Assembly: GCF_016595275.2 (NCBI RefSeq)
Contig: NZ_JAENIQ020000002.1
Coordinates: forward strand, 434,001-498,000
Direction: 5' to 3'
From: Corynebacterium pygosceleis
GTDB taxonomy: Bacteria; Actinomycetota; Actinomycetes; Mycobacteriales; Mycobacteriaceae
Length of the DNA: 64,000 nucleotides
A program made the position numbers and the translations under genes. Under the pieces are notes generated by a model, which saw nothing but the letters and a program-made list of their open reading frames with translations, was not told where the DNA came from and did no database searches. Positions 30,388 through 41,407 of the stretch are shown one piece after another. The first letter of the stretch is position 1. Each line of letters opens with the position of its first letter.

Positions 30388-32040
30388 CTACTTCTTTCCC
30401 CCCTGGCCGAAGTCCAGGTTGTCGAGGTCGATGTTTTCCATCCCCTTGGGCATCTTCGGCATTCCGGGGAGTTTACCCAGCCCGCCGAGGCCGGGCAGCT
30501 TACCCCCGCCACCCATCTGTTCCTGCAGCGCCTGTAGTTCCTCCATGCTCGGCATACCGGCGCCACCCATCCCGGGCATTCCGGGCATGCCGCCCGGCAT
30601 CTGCGGCTGCGAGGGGCCCTTCTTCGGGGGCTTGCGCTTCCCGTTCTTCTTCCGACGCCCCTTGGGCTTCTTCTTCGTCGCCTTCCGGCCCATACCGGGC
30701 ATACCGAACTGGCCGGCCATCTGGCCCATCATCTTCTTCGCCTCGAAGAAACGCTCGACGAGCTGGTTCACCTCGGAGACGGTCACACCCGAACCTGCGG
30801 CGATCCGCTTGCGGCGTGAGGCGTTGAGAATCTTGGGGTCGGCCCGTTCCGCCGGGGTCATGCCCCGGATGATGGCTTGGATACGGTCCAGGTGCTTCTC
30901 GTCGACCATGTCGGCCATCTCGTTCATCTGCTTGCCGCCGGGCAGCATCTTCAGCAGATTGCCGATCGGCCCCATCCTGCGGATCATCAGCATCTGGTCG
31001 AGGAAGTCCTCGAGGGTGAGTTCCCCGGAACCGAGCTTCGCCGCCGTGGCCTCGGCCTTGGAGTGGTCGAGCACGGACTCGGCCTGCTCGATGAGGGTGA
31101 GCATGTCGCCCATACCGAGGATCCGGCTGGCCATGCGCTCAGGGTGGAAGACATCGAAGTCCTCGAGCTTCTCACCCGTGGAGGCGAACATGATGGGTTT
31201 GCCGGTGACCTCACGGATCGACAGTGCGGCGCCACCACGGGCGTCACCGTCGAGCTTCGTGAGCACGACGCCGGTGAAGTCGACACCGTCGCGGAAGGCT
31301 TCGGCGGTCTGGACGGCATCCTGACCGATCATGGCGTCGATGACGAAGAGGACCTCGTCCGGGTTGACGGCGTCACGGATGTTCCGGGCCTGCATCATCA
31401 GGGTCTCGTCGATACCGAGCCGACCGGCGGTGTCGACGATGACGACGTCGTGCTGCTTCGCACGGGCCTCCTCGATACCGCGACGGGCGACGTCGACGGG
31501 ATCACCGTGGGATGTTCCCATCTCGTGGTCGGAGGAATCCACGGCGGTACCGGGGTCGGGTGCGAAGCAGGGGACGCCGGCGCGTTCGGCGACGATCTGA
31601 AGCTGCTGGACGGCACCCGGGCGCTGGAGGTCACAGGCGACGAGCATCGGGGTGTGCCCCTGCTTGCCCAGGTGGTTGGCCAGCTTGCCGGCGAGGGTGG
31701 TTTTACCGGCACCCTGGAGACCGGCGAGCATGATGACGGTCGGAGGGGTCTTCGCCAGCTGGAGACGACGGGTCTCACCACCGAGGATACCGACGAGTTC
31801 CTCGTTGACGATCTTGATGACCTGCTGCGCGGGGTTGAGCGCCTCGGAGACCTCCGCACCCGCCGCACGTTCCTTGATGCGCTTGACGAAACCACGGACG
31901 ACGGGCAGGGAGACGTCGGCCTCGAGCAGGGCGAGCCGGATCTCGCGCGCGGTGGCGGCGATGTCGGCTTCGCTCAGTTTGCCCTTGCCCCGCAGCCCCT
32001 TCAGGGCTCCGGTCAACCGGTCAGACAGAGACTCAAACAC
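30388..32040 (-). CDS. ffh: Signal recognition particle protein Ffh
   Basis: Ffh binds 4.5S RNA and signal sequences and delivers ribosomes to FtsY at the membrane. The 550-residue protein has the N domain (FESLSDRLTGALKGL), the G domain with GLQGAGKTT, DTAGRLGID and TKLDGDARGG, and a Met-rich M domain (from RRMGPIGNLLKMLPGG) containing GSGVTVSEVNQLVERF. The C-terminal ~100 residues are Lys/Pro/Met/Gly-rich. The start is taken as GTG at 32038-32040, matching the family N-terminus; the longer frame adds unrelated residues. ftsY lies further right on the same strand. Confidence 0.96.
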   Translation of the reverse strand: MFESLSDRLTGALKGLRGKGKLSEADIAATAREIRLALLEADVSLPVVRGFVKRIKERAAGAEVSEALNPAQQVIKIVNEELVGILGGETRRLQLAKTPPTVIMLAGLQGAGKTTLAGKLANHLGKQGHTPMLVACDLQRPGAVQQLQIVAERAGVPCFAPDPGTAVDSSDHEMGTSHGDPVDVARRGIEEARAKQHDVVIVDTAGRLGIDETLMMQARNIRDAVNPDEVLFVIDAMIGQDAVQTAEAFRDGVDFTGVVLTKLDGDARGGAALSIREVTGKPIMFASTGEKLEDFDVFHPERMASRILGMGDMLTLIEQAESVLDHSKAEATAAKLGSGELTLEDFLDQMLMIRRMGPIGNLLKMLPGGKQMNEMADMVDEKHLDRIQAIIRGMTPAERADPKILNASRRKRIAAGSGVTVSEVNQLVERFFEAKKMMGQMAGQFGMPGMGRKATKKKPKGRRKKNGKRKPPKKGPSQPQMPGGMPGMPGMGGAGMPSMEELQALQEQMGGGGKLPGLGGLGKLPGMPKMPKGMENIDLDNLDFGQGGKK

Positions 32041-32144
32041 GTTCCACTCCCCTATTGGGCGGCTCGACAACACTGGTAGTTTCACCATGGTAGCCCACCG
32101 GGTCACTGCACCCTACCTGCAGGTGACGGTCACGGTGCACCGGA

Positions 32145-34277
32145 CTACGCGGCGTTGAGCACCCGGTTGACGTCCCGTTCGATCCTCGCCCGGTCCGCGT
32201 TCCCGCCCCGCAACCGGAATCGCGCGACCATCGTCGCCCCGGGTGTCGCGGCCTCCATCCAGTCGATCTCCGGCAGGACCCCCATCACGGCACCGATCAC
32301 CCCGGGGCGGTCGATCGTGCGGACCTCCAGGGTACGGCCGGTCCAGGCGGTCGCCGTCGCCGCCGGCCGAACCTCCGGAAGGGTGGAGAACACCCCCGAG
32401 GCGTAGGCCTGGATGAAGGCACGTTCATCCACGTCCGCGGGACTTTTCGCCGCACGGGGCCGGACATCGAACTCGGCGCGGCAGCTGCCGTCCGATGAAT
32501 CGGTGACCATGCGGGACCCCTGGATGTTCCAGCCCTTCGCCGCGATGAGCGCCAGTACCCGGACGATCTCCCGCTGGTAGCTGCCGCGCCAGTGCACCCG
32601 GAGTTCCCCGTTGTCCCGGACCGTCAGCCCGAGGGGGCTCGGGGCGGTGACGAACGGGCGGGTGGCGACGACGGCCGTGAGCGCCCGCCGGGCGCCGGCC
32701 GCGAGTCGGTTCACGGCCTGCTCCGCACGGGGCGTCCAGACACCGGGACCGGTGGACAGCGCGTCGGCGCGGGTGAGCTGCTGCAGCAGGTCGAGTGTGA
32801 GTAGGTCGTAGCCGACGGCGTCGAGAAGTGCCCGGACCGTGTCGGGATCGGTCGGGTCCCGTCGCAGCGCGAACTTCATCAGGGTCGTGTGCTGGGCGAC
32901 GATGTTCTGCGCGCAGCATCGGTCCCGGAACCCGAGGCCCATACGGGCGGTCATCCGGGCGATGATCTCCGCCCCGACCTGGGAGTGGGGCCGGGAACCA
33001 CCTTTTCCGATGTCGTGGATGAGTGCGGTGAGCAGCAGCAGATCGGGTCGGGGTACGTCGACCGTGGATTCGGCGCACCGGCGCACGGTGGCGATCAGGT
33101 GCCGGTCGATGGTGTGCACGTGGCTGCGTTCCCGGGGCATGAGCCCCCGGATCCGGGACCATTCCGGTACGAGTGGGGTCCACAGACCGTGCCGGTCCAT
33201 GCCGTCGATGATGGTCTCGGTGTGTTCGGGGGACGACAGGAGTGCGACGAAGTCGTCGGCGGCGTGGGCGGGCCAGGGGTCAGGGAGGGGGGGAACCTTG
33301 CGCAGCCGCTCCCAGATCGCGTCCGGGACGGGGAGCCCGGTCCGGGCGGCGGCGGCCGCGACCCGCAGCACGAGGCAGGGGTCCTCCATGTCCGGGGAGC
33401 GCGAGAGCGTGATGTAGCCGCCCCCGTCGACGACGTCGACGTCGAGAGGGCGGCGGGGGGTGCGACGGATCCCGCCGGGGGTCGGGAGGATCGAGCGTGC
33501 GGTGGCGAGAGCGTTGGTGAGCGCGTCATCGGTGGCACGGGCGGCACGGGCGATCGCCCGTGCGAGTTCATAGCGGTCCGGGTAACCGAGGCGGAGGGCG
33601 ATGTCGTGGGCGAACTCGGGGTCGAGGACGTCCCGTGGTCGACGGGACTCGTCGTGGAGCAGGGTACGGATGTCGAGGAGGAGACCGCGCTGGTCGGCCA
33701 GCGGCGGCGCGTCGCACAGGTTGCCCAGTGCCAGTGCGGCTATCAGTTCCCCGTCGCGCAGACCCCCGCGCCCGTGTTTCAGGTCCGGGTGGGTCATCGC
33801 GACGACGGATCCCGACCTGCGCCACCGGTCGATGGCGGTGTCGGTGATGTGGTTGAAACGTTTCGGCAGGGTCCGGCGCCACTGCTGGAGAACCCGGTTC
33901 CGGGTGTCGGCGACGAGATCCTCGTCGCCGGCGAGGTGGCACAGGTCGAGGAGCCCGAGGGCCGCGGTGGTGTCCTCGTCGACGATGTTCACGCAGTCGG
34001 TCGGGGTGCGCACCGAGTGGTCGAGTCGGATGTGGGCGTCCCACACCGGGTACCAGATGTCGGCGGCCTCGGCCGGTGCAGGACCGGTGTGCAGGAGCAT
34101 CAGGTCGATGTCCGACTGCGGCGTGAGTTCACCGCGGGCCAGTGACCCCGTGGCGGCGAGGGCGCAGCCCGCGGGGATGTCGATGTCCGCGATGATGCCC
34201 AGCGCCCGGGTGAACGCGGTCTCCCGGAGCTGCGGGGCATCGGGCTGCGCGGGGTTGCCTGCGGAACCGTCCTGCAT
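32145..34277 (-). CDS. glnD: GlnD, PII uridylyl/adenylyltransferase
   Basis: GlnD modifies and demodifies the PII protein in response to glutamine. In corynebacteria the modification is adenylylation. The 710-residue protein shows the nucleotidyltransferase site GSLARGELTPQSDIDL (about residue 43), the HD domain LIHDIGKGG (about residue 395), and two C-terminal ACT domains (ELRVHWRGS and LEVRTIDRPGVIG). The PDLKHGRGGLRDGE stretch is a GlnD signature. It begins 7 bases after the glnK stop, third gene of amtB-glnK-glnD, so it should be controlled with them. Confidence 0.96.
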   Translation of the reverse strand: MQDGSAGNPAQPDAPQLRETAFTRALGIIADIDIPAGCALAATGSLARGELTPQSDIDLMLLHTGPAPAEAADIWYPVWDAHIRLDHSVRTPTDCVNIVDEDTTAALGLLDLCHLAGDEDLVADTRNRVLQQWRRTLPKRFNHITDTAIDRWRRSGSVVAMTHPDLKHGRGGLRDGELIAALALGNLCDAPPLADQRGLLLDIRTLLHDESRRPRDVLDPEFAHDIALRLGYPDRYELARAIARAARATDDALTNALATARSILPTPGGIRRTPRRPLDVDVVDGGGYITLSRSPDMEDPCLVLRVAAAAARTGLPVPDAIWERLRKVPPLPDPWPAHAADDFVALLSSPEHTETIIDGMDRHGLWTPLVPEWSRIRGLMPRERSHVHTIDRHLIATVRRCAESTVDVPRPDLLLLTALIHDIGKGGSRPHSQVGAEIIARMTARMGLGFRDRCCAQNIVAQHTTLMKFALRRDPTDPDTVRALLDAVGYDLLTLDLLQQLTRADALSTGPGVWTPRAEQAVNRLAAGARRALTAVVATRPFVTAPSPLGLTVRDNGELRVHWRGSYQREIVRVLALIAAKGWNIQGSRMVTDSSDGSCRAEFDVRPRAAKSPADVDERAFIQAYASGVFSTLPEVRPAATATAWTGRTLEVRTIDRPGVIGAVMGVLPEIDWMEAATPGATMVARFRLRGGNADRARIERDVNRVLNAA

Positions 34278-34284
34278 CGGTGAT

Positions 34285-36047
<1,763 letters not shown>

Positions 36048-36139
36048 GGGGGCCTCCTGGTCGAACGCGGGTTCACTCGTTGGCGGAACCCTCGGTGTGT
36101 GGTCGGGTGAGAGGACGGACCTCCTCGACACAGAACTAA

Positions 36140-36177
36140 CTATAGCGCGACAGGTTTAGTTTTCTATAACTGGACAG
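36140..36177 (-). promoter_or_regulatory. Two AmtR-like boxes upstream of amtB
   Basis: CTAT-N6-ACAG occurs twice, at 36140-36153 and 36164-36177, 24 bases apart, close to the corynebacterial AmtR pattern CTAT-N6-ATAG, in A/T-rich flanks. They sit about 95-130 bases before the amtB start. AmtR represses amtB, glnK and glnD of C. glutamicum during nitrogen sufficiency. Regulation by AmtR is inferred from the match. Confidence 0.7.
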
Positions 36178-36304
36178 TTTTTACCCCCGTGCAGGTCACA
36201 CCACTCCCGACACGGGTCCACCCGTCCCACCACCCACCACCCGGAAGTAGGCGGGGGGCCGCACACTTGCGACAGTGCACCAACAGGGCTAACTTGTGTC
36301 GTGT

Positions 36305-36323
36305 TTAGGTGAGGCTCATCTAC
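36305..36323 (+). promoter_or_regulatory. DtxR-like iron box upstream of the beta-propeller gene
   Basis: TTAGGTGAGGCTCATCTAC agrees with the 19-base DtxR consensus TTAGGTTAGCCTAACCTAA at 14 positions, including the first six. It lies 56 bases before the start codon of the exported propeller protein, so iron repression by DtxR is plausible. The remaining bases between amtB and this gene (36048-36378) hold the amtB boxes and no gene. Confidence 0.55.
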
Positions 36324-36378
36324 ATTCCGATGACCACTCAGACGCAACACATCATCCAAGCGACCCCCGGAGTTTCCT

Positions 36379-38313
36379 TTGACACACACACCGCTCCACA
36401 CCCCCACCCGCCGGTTCGGACGCCGCGCCGTCGCCGCCGTCGCGGGCGCCGCCCTCCTCTCGACGGGAACGATCACCGTCACGGCACCTCAGGTCATCGC
36501 CGCAGAGAGCGAAGCCTCCGCGGCCACCGTCACGGTGAACAGCTCGTTCACCTACCCCGCCGGTGAACTCATCGCCTCCGTTTTCGAGGTCAAAGCCGAG
36601 AACCTCATCCCGGGCGCCACGGTCACCGCACTCATCGACGGCGAACCGGTCGGTTTCCACGGCGGCGGCCTGACCGTCAACCCGACCGCCACCGTCGCCG
36701 GAGACGGCACCTTCGAGGGACGTGTCGTGGGCATGGCGCCGGCGGTGGCCGGAGGCATCGACCACACCATCACGCTCTCCGACGGAACGAACAGCGTCAG
36801 CGCGGAGAGTCACCTCGATCCGCTCGTCAACTTCGGCAGCGCCGACGCCCCCGAGGTCAACAACACCGCGATCGGAACCACGGATCTCGTCGTCACCGTC
36901 GTCAACCTCAAACCGGGCTCCGTCGTCACCCGCATCGGCACCGACTCCGTCGACATCCTCCCCGACGGTGCGACCCCGACCGTCGACGCCAGCGGAAACC
37001 TCACCATCCCGGATCTCAAGATCCCGGACGACCCGTCCCTCATCGGCCGGGAACTCGCCGTCACCGTCAGGGTCGCCGGCTCCGACACCGACACAACCCT
37101 CGACAGCACCGCGACGATCGCACCCCGCTCGCCCCTGATGAACACCGACGGATACGCCCTGAAGACCGGGGAACTGGGCCCCGGCCTCTACCAGGTCAAG
37201 TACTCGGCCAAGCAGAACGCCCTGTTCGTGACCCGTTCCGAATTCGTCGGCTCCGACCCCACCTCCATCTACAAGGTCAACCCCGACACCCTCGCCATCG
37301 AGGCGACGTACACGCCCGCCACCGCCGACGGCACCACGGGAACCGACGCCACCAAGGTCTTCGGTCTCGGCATCGACGACACGCGCGACATTCTCTGGGT
37401 GACCAACAGCCTCAACAACTCCATCTCCGCCTACTCCTCCGTCACCGGGGAACTGCTCAAGGCGTTCCCCGCAGGCTCCGTCGCCCACCCCCGCGCCATC
37501 GCCGTCGATGAATCCACCGGACTGGCGTACGTCTCCACCCCGGTGTCCCCCGCGGAATCCATCGCGGTGTTCGACGGAAACACCCTCACCCAGAAGGAAT
37601 CACTCGCGACCCCCGGATTCTCCGGCGCGATGGAACTGCTCCTCGACGCCGAGGGGAAGAACCTCTACACGGTCGGTTTCAAGAACGGTAAGGCCGCACG
37701 CATCGCCCTCCCCGACGGCACCACCACCGTCTACGATCTCCCCGGTGACGACGACCCCCGGGGTGGCGGCGTCGCCCTGGACACGAAACGGAACCACCTG
37801 TTCGTCGCCAACCAGAACCCCTCCACCGTCGATGTCGTCGACCTCGCCGACGGCTCCGTCATCTCGACGATCACCACCGGCGACACACCCCTCGACGCCA
37901 TCTACGACGCGGTCCACGACCGGGTCTTCATCGCCAACCGGGGTAGCGGCACCGTCACGGTCATCGAGCCCGGGAACCTCGACATCGTCGGAAACCTCGA
38001 CGTCGGTTTCTACCCCAACGACATGGCCACCGACGGAAAGGGCCACATCTACGGAGTGAACAAGCCGACCAGCGGAAACTACGGAGCCTCCGACTCCATC
38101 TTCATGATCGAACCGATCACCGAAGAGCCCGTCCCCGGCAGTACCGCACCCCACGGATCCACCACCGAACCGGGTGGTTCGTCCGGCGGCACACTAGGAA
38201 TCATCGGGATTCTCGGGGTGGTCGGCGCGGTACTCGGCGGCCTGTTCCACCTCTTCATGTCCGGTGCGCTCCCCGATGAGCTCACCGCCCTCATCCCCGG
38301 GCTGAAGAGGTAG
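36379..38313 (+). CDS. Exported beta-propeller surface protein with membrane anchor
   Basis: The start is a TTG at 36379-36381 with GGAG 6 bases upstream. The 644-residue product has a Tat-like or Sec signal region (RRFGRRAVAAVAGAALLS) with cleavage near residue 42, about 200 residues of beta-rich Ig-like sequence, then a YncE/YVTN-type beta-propeller (from about residue 265, with repeated VANQNPSTVDVVDLADGSVI-like blades), a Gly/Ser/Pro linker and a hydrophobic C-terminal anchor (IIGILGVVGAVLGGLFHLF). It should be displayed outside the membrane. The DtxR-like box suggests iron control. The ligand is not known; an iron or haem role is inference from the box alone. Confidence 0.8.
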   Translation: MTHTPLHTPTRRFGRRAVAAVAGAALLSTGTITVTAPQVIAAESEASAATVTVNSSFTYPAGELIASVFEVKAENLIPGATVTALIDGEPVGFHGGGLTVNPTATVAGDGTFEGRVVGMAPAVAGGIDHTITLSDGTNSVSAESHLDPLVNFGSADAPEVNNTAIGTTDLVVTVVNLKPGSVVTRIGTDSVDILPDGATPTVDASGNLTIPDLKIPDDPSLIGRELAVTVRVAGSDTDTTLDSTATIAPRSPLMNTDGYALKTGELGPGLYQVKYSAKQNALFVTRSEFVGSDPTSIYKVNPDTLAIEATYTPATADGTTGTDATKVFGLGIDDTRDILWVTNSLNNSISAYSSVTGELLKAFPAGSVAHPRAIAVDESTGLAYVSTPVSPAESIAVFDGNTLTQKESLATPGFSGAMELLLDAEGKNLYTVGFKNGKAARIALPDGTTTVYDLPGDDDPRGGGVALDTKRNHLFVANQNPSTVDVVDLADGSVISTITTGDTPLDAIYDAVHDRVFIANRGSGTVTVIEPGNLDIVGNLDVGFYPNDMATDGKGHIYGVNKPTSGNYGASDSIFMIEPITEEPVPGSTAPHGSTTEPGGSSGGTLGIIGILGVVGAVLGGLFHLFMSGALPDELTALIPGLKR

Positions 38314-38331
38314 CCACCGCCACGAGTGGAG

Positions 38332-38369
38332 CACCCGCCCGGTCCCGCGACCACCGCCCCGGGCGGGTG
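38332..38369 (+). terminator. Hairpin after the beta-propeller gene
   Basis: CACCCGCCCGG (38332-38342) pairs with CCGGGCGGGTG (38359-38369) across a 16-base loop, 18 bases past the stop. Confidence 0.6.
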
Positions 38370-38496
38370 GTTCCCACCCGTCTCCCCCCCGACACCCCAA
38401 AACGCCCGCGCCCCCTGTCCCCCGCTGTTACGTTGAGGTTCAACCGGCGGAAACAACCGGACCGGCCACCCGAACCAGCCCAGGGAGGACAGAACC

Positions 38497-39048
38497 ATGA
38501 GCGACAAGATCCTGATCATCACCGGCGACGGCGGAGAGACCCTCGAGGTCCTCTACCCGTACGAACGCCTCCGCGAAGCCGGCTACACCCCGGTCGTGGC
38601 GGCCCAGACCACCGACCGCAAGATCCAGCTCGTCGTCCACGACTTCGCCGACGACTTCGACACGTACACCGAGAAGCTCGCCCACATGTGGCCCGCCGAC
38701 ATCGCCATCGACGACGTCGACCCCGCCGACTACGCCGGACTCATCATCCCCGGCGGGCGCGCACCCGAGTACCTCCGGCTCAACGAGAACGTCCTGAACA
38801 TCGTCCGCGCGTTCTTCGACGCCGACAAGCCGGTCGCCGCGACCTGCCACGGCCCCCTCATCCTCGCTCGCGCCGGCGTCCTCGACGGCCGCGAGTGCGC
38901 CGCGTTCGGCATGTGTGAACCCGATGTCACCGACGCAGGCGCCACCTACGTCGACGCCGCCGACGTCACCTCCGGGAACCTCGTCACCGCACGTGCCTGG
39001 AACGACAACGGCCCGTGGATGGGCGCCTTCCTCAAGCTCCTCGGCTAG
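38497..39048 (+). CDS. DJ-1/PfpI family protein
   Basis: This 183-residue protein has the class I glutamine-amidotransferase-like fold of the PfpI/DJ-1 family. The nucleophile-elbow Cys is in VAATCHGPLIL (about residue 114), and the conserved acidic residue is in GETLEVLYPYERL. GLIIPGGRAPEYLR is the family strand-turn. Known members act as deglycases, hydratases or chaperones, and the substrate cannot be set here. A strong GGGAGGAC ribosome binding site precedes the ATG. It converges on ftsY with a hairpin between them. Confidence 0.92.
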   Translation: MSDKILIITGDGGETLEVLYPYERLREAGYTPVVAAQTTDRKIQLVVHDFADDFDTYTEKLAHMWPADIAIDDVDPADYAGLIIPGGRAPEYLRLNENVLNIVRAFFDADKPVAATCHGPLILARAGVLDGRECAAFGMCEPDVTDAGATYVDAADVTSGNLVTARAWNDNGPWMGAFLKLLG

Positions 39049-39150
39049 AGCGTGTCTCCTGTTCGGCGTAGCCGTGCCGGTGTGGCGCAGAGGGCAACGG
39101 CGCCGCGGTAGATGGCGGCATCTCCGCCACCACCGGCGGACACCTTGAAC

Positions 39151-39191
39151 AACGAGAACCGCCCCGGGACTGTCCCGGGGCGGTTCTCGTT
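39151..39191. terminator. Bidirectional terminator between pfpI-like gene and ftsY
   Basis: A 19-base perfect stem (AACGAGAACCGCCCCGGGA and its complement) with a 3-base loop lies between the two convergent genes, 18 bases past the ftsY stop. Confidence 0.85.
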
Positions 39192-39209
39192 CGTCTGAGG
39201 CAGCGGTGG

Positions 39210-41240
39210 TCAGCCGAGCAGGGCGTCGACGAAACTCTCCGGTTCGAACGGCGCCAGATGGTCCGCGCCCTCACCGAGTCCGACGAGCTTGACCGGAACG
39301 CCGAGCTCCTCCTGAACCTGGAACACGATACCGCCCTTGGCGGTACCGTCCAGCTTCGTCAGCACCACACCGGTGATGTCGACGACGTCGCGGAAGATAC
39401 GGGCCTGGGTCAGGCCGTTCTGTCCGACCGTCGCATCCAGCACGAGCAGGACCTCGTCGACGTGGGTCTTCTTCTCCACGACGCGCTTGACCTTGCCGAG
39501 CTGGTCCATCAGGCCGGTGGAGGTGTGCAGGCGACCGGCGGTGTCGACGAGCACCACGTCGACGCCCTCGTCGACGCCACGGGCGACGGCGTCGAAGGCG
39601 ACCGACGCCGGATCCGCGCCTTCCTTGCCGCGCACCGTGCGTGCACCGACCCGGCGCCCCCAGGTCTCGAGCTGGTCCGCTGCTGCGGCACGGAAGGTGT
39701 CCGCGGCCCCGAGCAGCACGTTGTGGCCCATCGCCACGAGGACGCGGGCGAGCTTGCCGGTCGTGGTGGTCTTGCCCGTGCCGTTGACACCGACGACGAG
39801 AACCACGGCGGGTTTTCCGTCGGCGGGCATAGCGCGGATCGAGCGATCCAGTTCCGGCTTGCAGGCCTCGATGAGGGTCTCGCGCAGCATGGCGCGGGCC
39901 TCCGCCTCGCTGGACACACCGCGCGCGGCGATCTTGTCCCGGAGCTGGTCGACGACCCGCATCGTCGTGGGCGTGCCGAGGTCCGCCATGAGCAGCGTGT
40001 CCTCGATCTCCTCCCACGCGTCCTCGTCTAGGTCCCCGGCGGTGAGGATGCCGAGCACGCCCTGGCCGATGACGTTCTGCGACCGCGACAGCTTGCCGCG
40101 CAGTTTACCGAGCCGCCCCTCAGCGGGGGCGATCTCGTCGATGTTGCGCTGCGTGGCGGCGTCCACGGACTCCGACTGCGCGGGTTCCTCGGGGGCGGGA
40201 GTCTCGGCGCGCGCGACTTCCGCAGCCTCGGCGGCGGCCTGTGCGGACTCGGCCGCTGCGGCGGCCTCGATCACGCGCGGATCATCGTCGGTGGCTTCCT
40301 CGACGCTCTCCGGTTCCTCCGTTACATCGGCTTTCTGATCCTCGGCGGCGTAGGTGTCGGCGTCGACCGCATCGGTGTCGTCGGCGAGATCCCGGAAGAT
40401 CGGGGCAGCGGGTTCAGTGTCGGACGGCTCATCGGTGGTCTCCTGATCAACGGGTTCCGTCGAATCTGGGACGGCCCCGGTCACGGATTCGGCCGTAACG
40501 GCGTCCTCGGCCCCGTTGTCGTCGGACGACCGTTCCGCCGCGCCGGTGGCCGTGCCGAGCTGGTCTACCGCCCTCTCGACGGGTTTCTGCTCAGCCGGAG
40601 CCGGAATCGGTGTCACGGACTCACCGGACTTCAGCGTCTCCGGGCGGCTATCCGGGATGACCGGAGGCTCTTCCGTGGCCTGGACGTCGGACACCGCCTC
40701 AGCTTCCACAGGTGGTGCTGGGGTCCGGTGCGGTTCATCGATGTTCTGCGCGGGCTCGACCTGCGCCTCTGTGTCAGGGGCGGGCTTCGTCCCGGTTCCG
40801 GGTGTGGTCTCCGCCCCCGGGGCGGGAATAGGGGTGACCTGACGTTCCGGTTCCCCTGCCACAGGCTTCTGCACTCCGGCCCCCTGTCCCCTTTCCGGGA
40901 CCTGGGTGGGACGCGGGTCCTCCACCTGCTCCGTGGAGAGTTTTTCCGGAGTCGTCGAACCACCACGCTGAACCGGCTGCGGCTCAACCTTCTTCTCCTT
41001 CACCGCAGGGGTGAAGTTGAAGCCCCCCTGGGCGGTGTAGTTACCCGATTTCTCCGCCTGGGTGAGCTCCTTCGGCTCCTCGACCTCCCCCTCACCGAAG
41101 CTGATCGTCTTGGCCTTCTTGCGTTTCAGGCCCCAGACGATGAGGAGTATGACGAGGAGCAGCACCAGCACGACGCCGGCGATGATCTGGTAGGTCGGGT
41201 TCGTGGCGAACTGATCCATCACGTTCTGCAGGTTGTCCAT
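39210..41240 (-). CDS. ftsY: Signal recognition particle receptor FtsY, long N-terminal domain
   Basis: FtsY receives SRP-ribosome complexes at the membrane. The 676-residue protein begins with a transmembrane segment (QIIAGVVLVLLLVILLIVWGL, residues ~18-38), then about 340 residues of Pro/Glu/Thr/Ala-rich, strongly acidic low-complexity sequence, and the NG GTPase domain from about residue 380, with GVNGTGKTT, DTAGRLHTS and TKLDGTAKGG. E. coli FtsY has a much shorter acidic region, so this linker is long. The ATG at 41238-41240 gives the membrane segment its expected place. Confidence 0.96.
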   Translation of the reverse strand: MDNLQNVMDQFATNPTYQIIAGVVLVLLLVILLIVWGLKRKKAKTISFGEGEVEEPKELTQAEKSGNYTAQGGFNFTPAVKEKKVEPQPVQRGGSTTPEKLSTEQVEDPRPTQVPERGQGAGVQKPVAGEPERQVTPIPAPGAETTPGTGTKPAPDTEAQVEPAQNIDEPHRTPAPPVEAEAVSDVQATEEPPVIPDSRPETLKSGESVTPIPAPAEQKPVERAVDQLGTATGAAERSSDDNGAEDAVTAESVTGAVPDSTEPVDQETTDEPSDTEPAAPIFRDLADDTDAVDADTYAAEDQKADVTEEPESVEEATDDDPRVIEAAAAAESAQAAAEAAEVARAETPAPEEPAQSESVDAATQRNIDEIAPAEGRLGKLRGKLSRSQNVIGQGVLGILTAGDLDEDAWEEIEDTLLMADLGTPTTMRVVDQLRDKIAARGVSSEAEARAMLRETLIEACKPELDRSIRAMPADGKPAVVLVVGVNGTGKTTTTGKLARVLVAMGHNVLLGAADTFRAAAADQLETWGRRVGARTVRGKEGADPASVAFDAVARGVDEGVDVVLVDTAGRLHTSTGLMDQLGKVKRVVEKKTHVDEVLLVLDATVGQNGLTQARIFRDVVDITGVVLTKLDGTAKGGIVFQVQEELGVPVKLVGLGEGADHLAPFEPESFVDALLG

Positions 41241-41407
41241 GCATACATGGTTTCACATCCGGGAGACGTGCGCTCGTGGCGCTTCGCCGGAGAGATGTCG
41301 ACCGATCACAGGCACCGATCATCTGATTCTGCGGATGGGGGAACGGCCCCTTCCGGATGCTTCAAACATCTCCCCGAAAGCACGTTCACAGCTCTATACT
41401 CTGCAAG

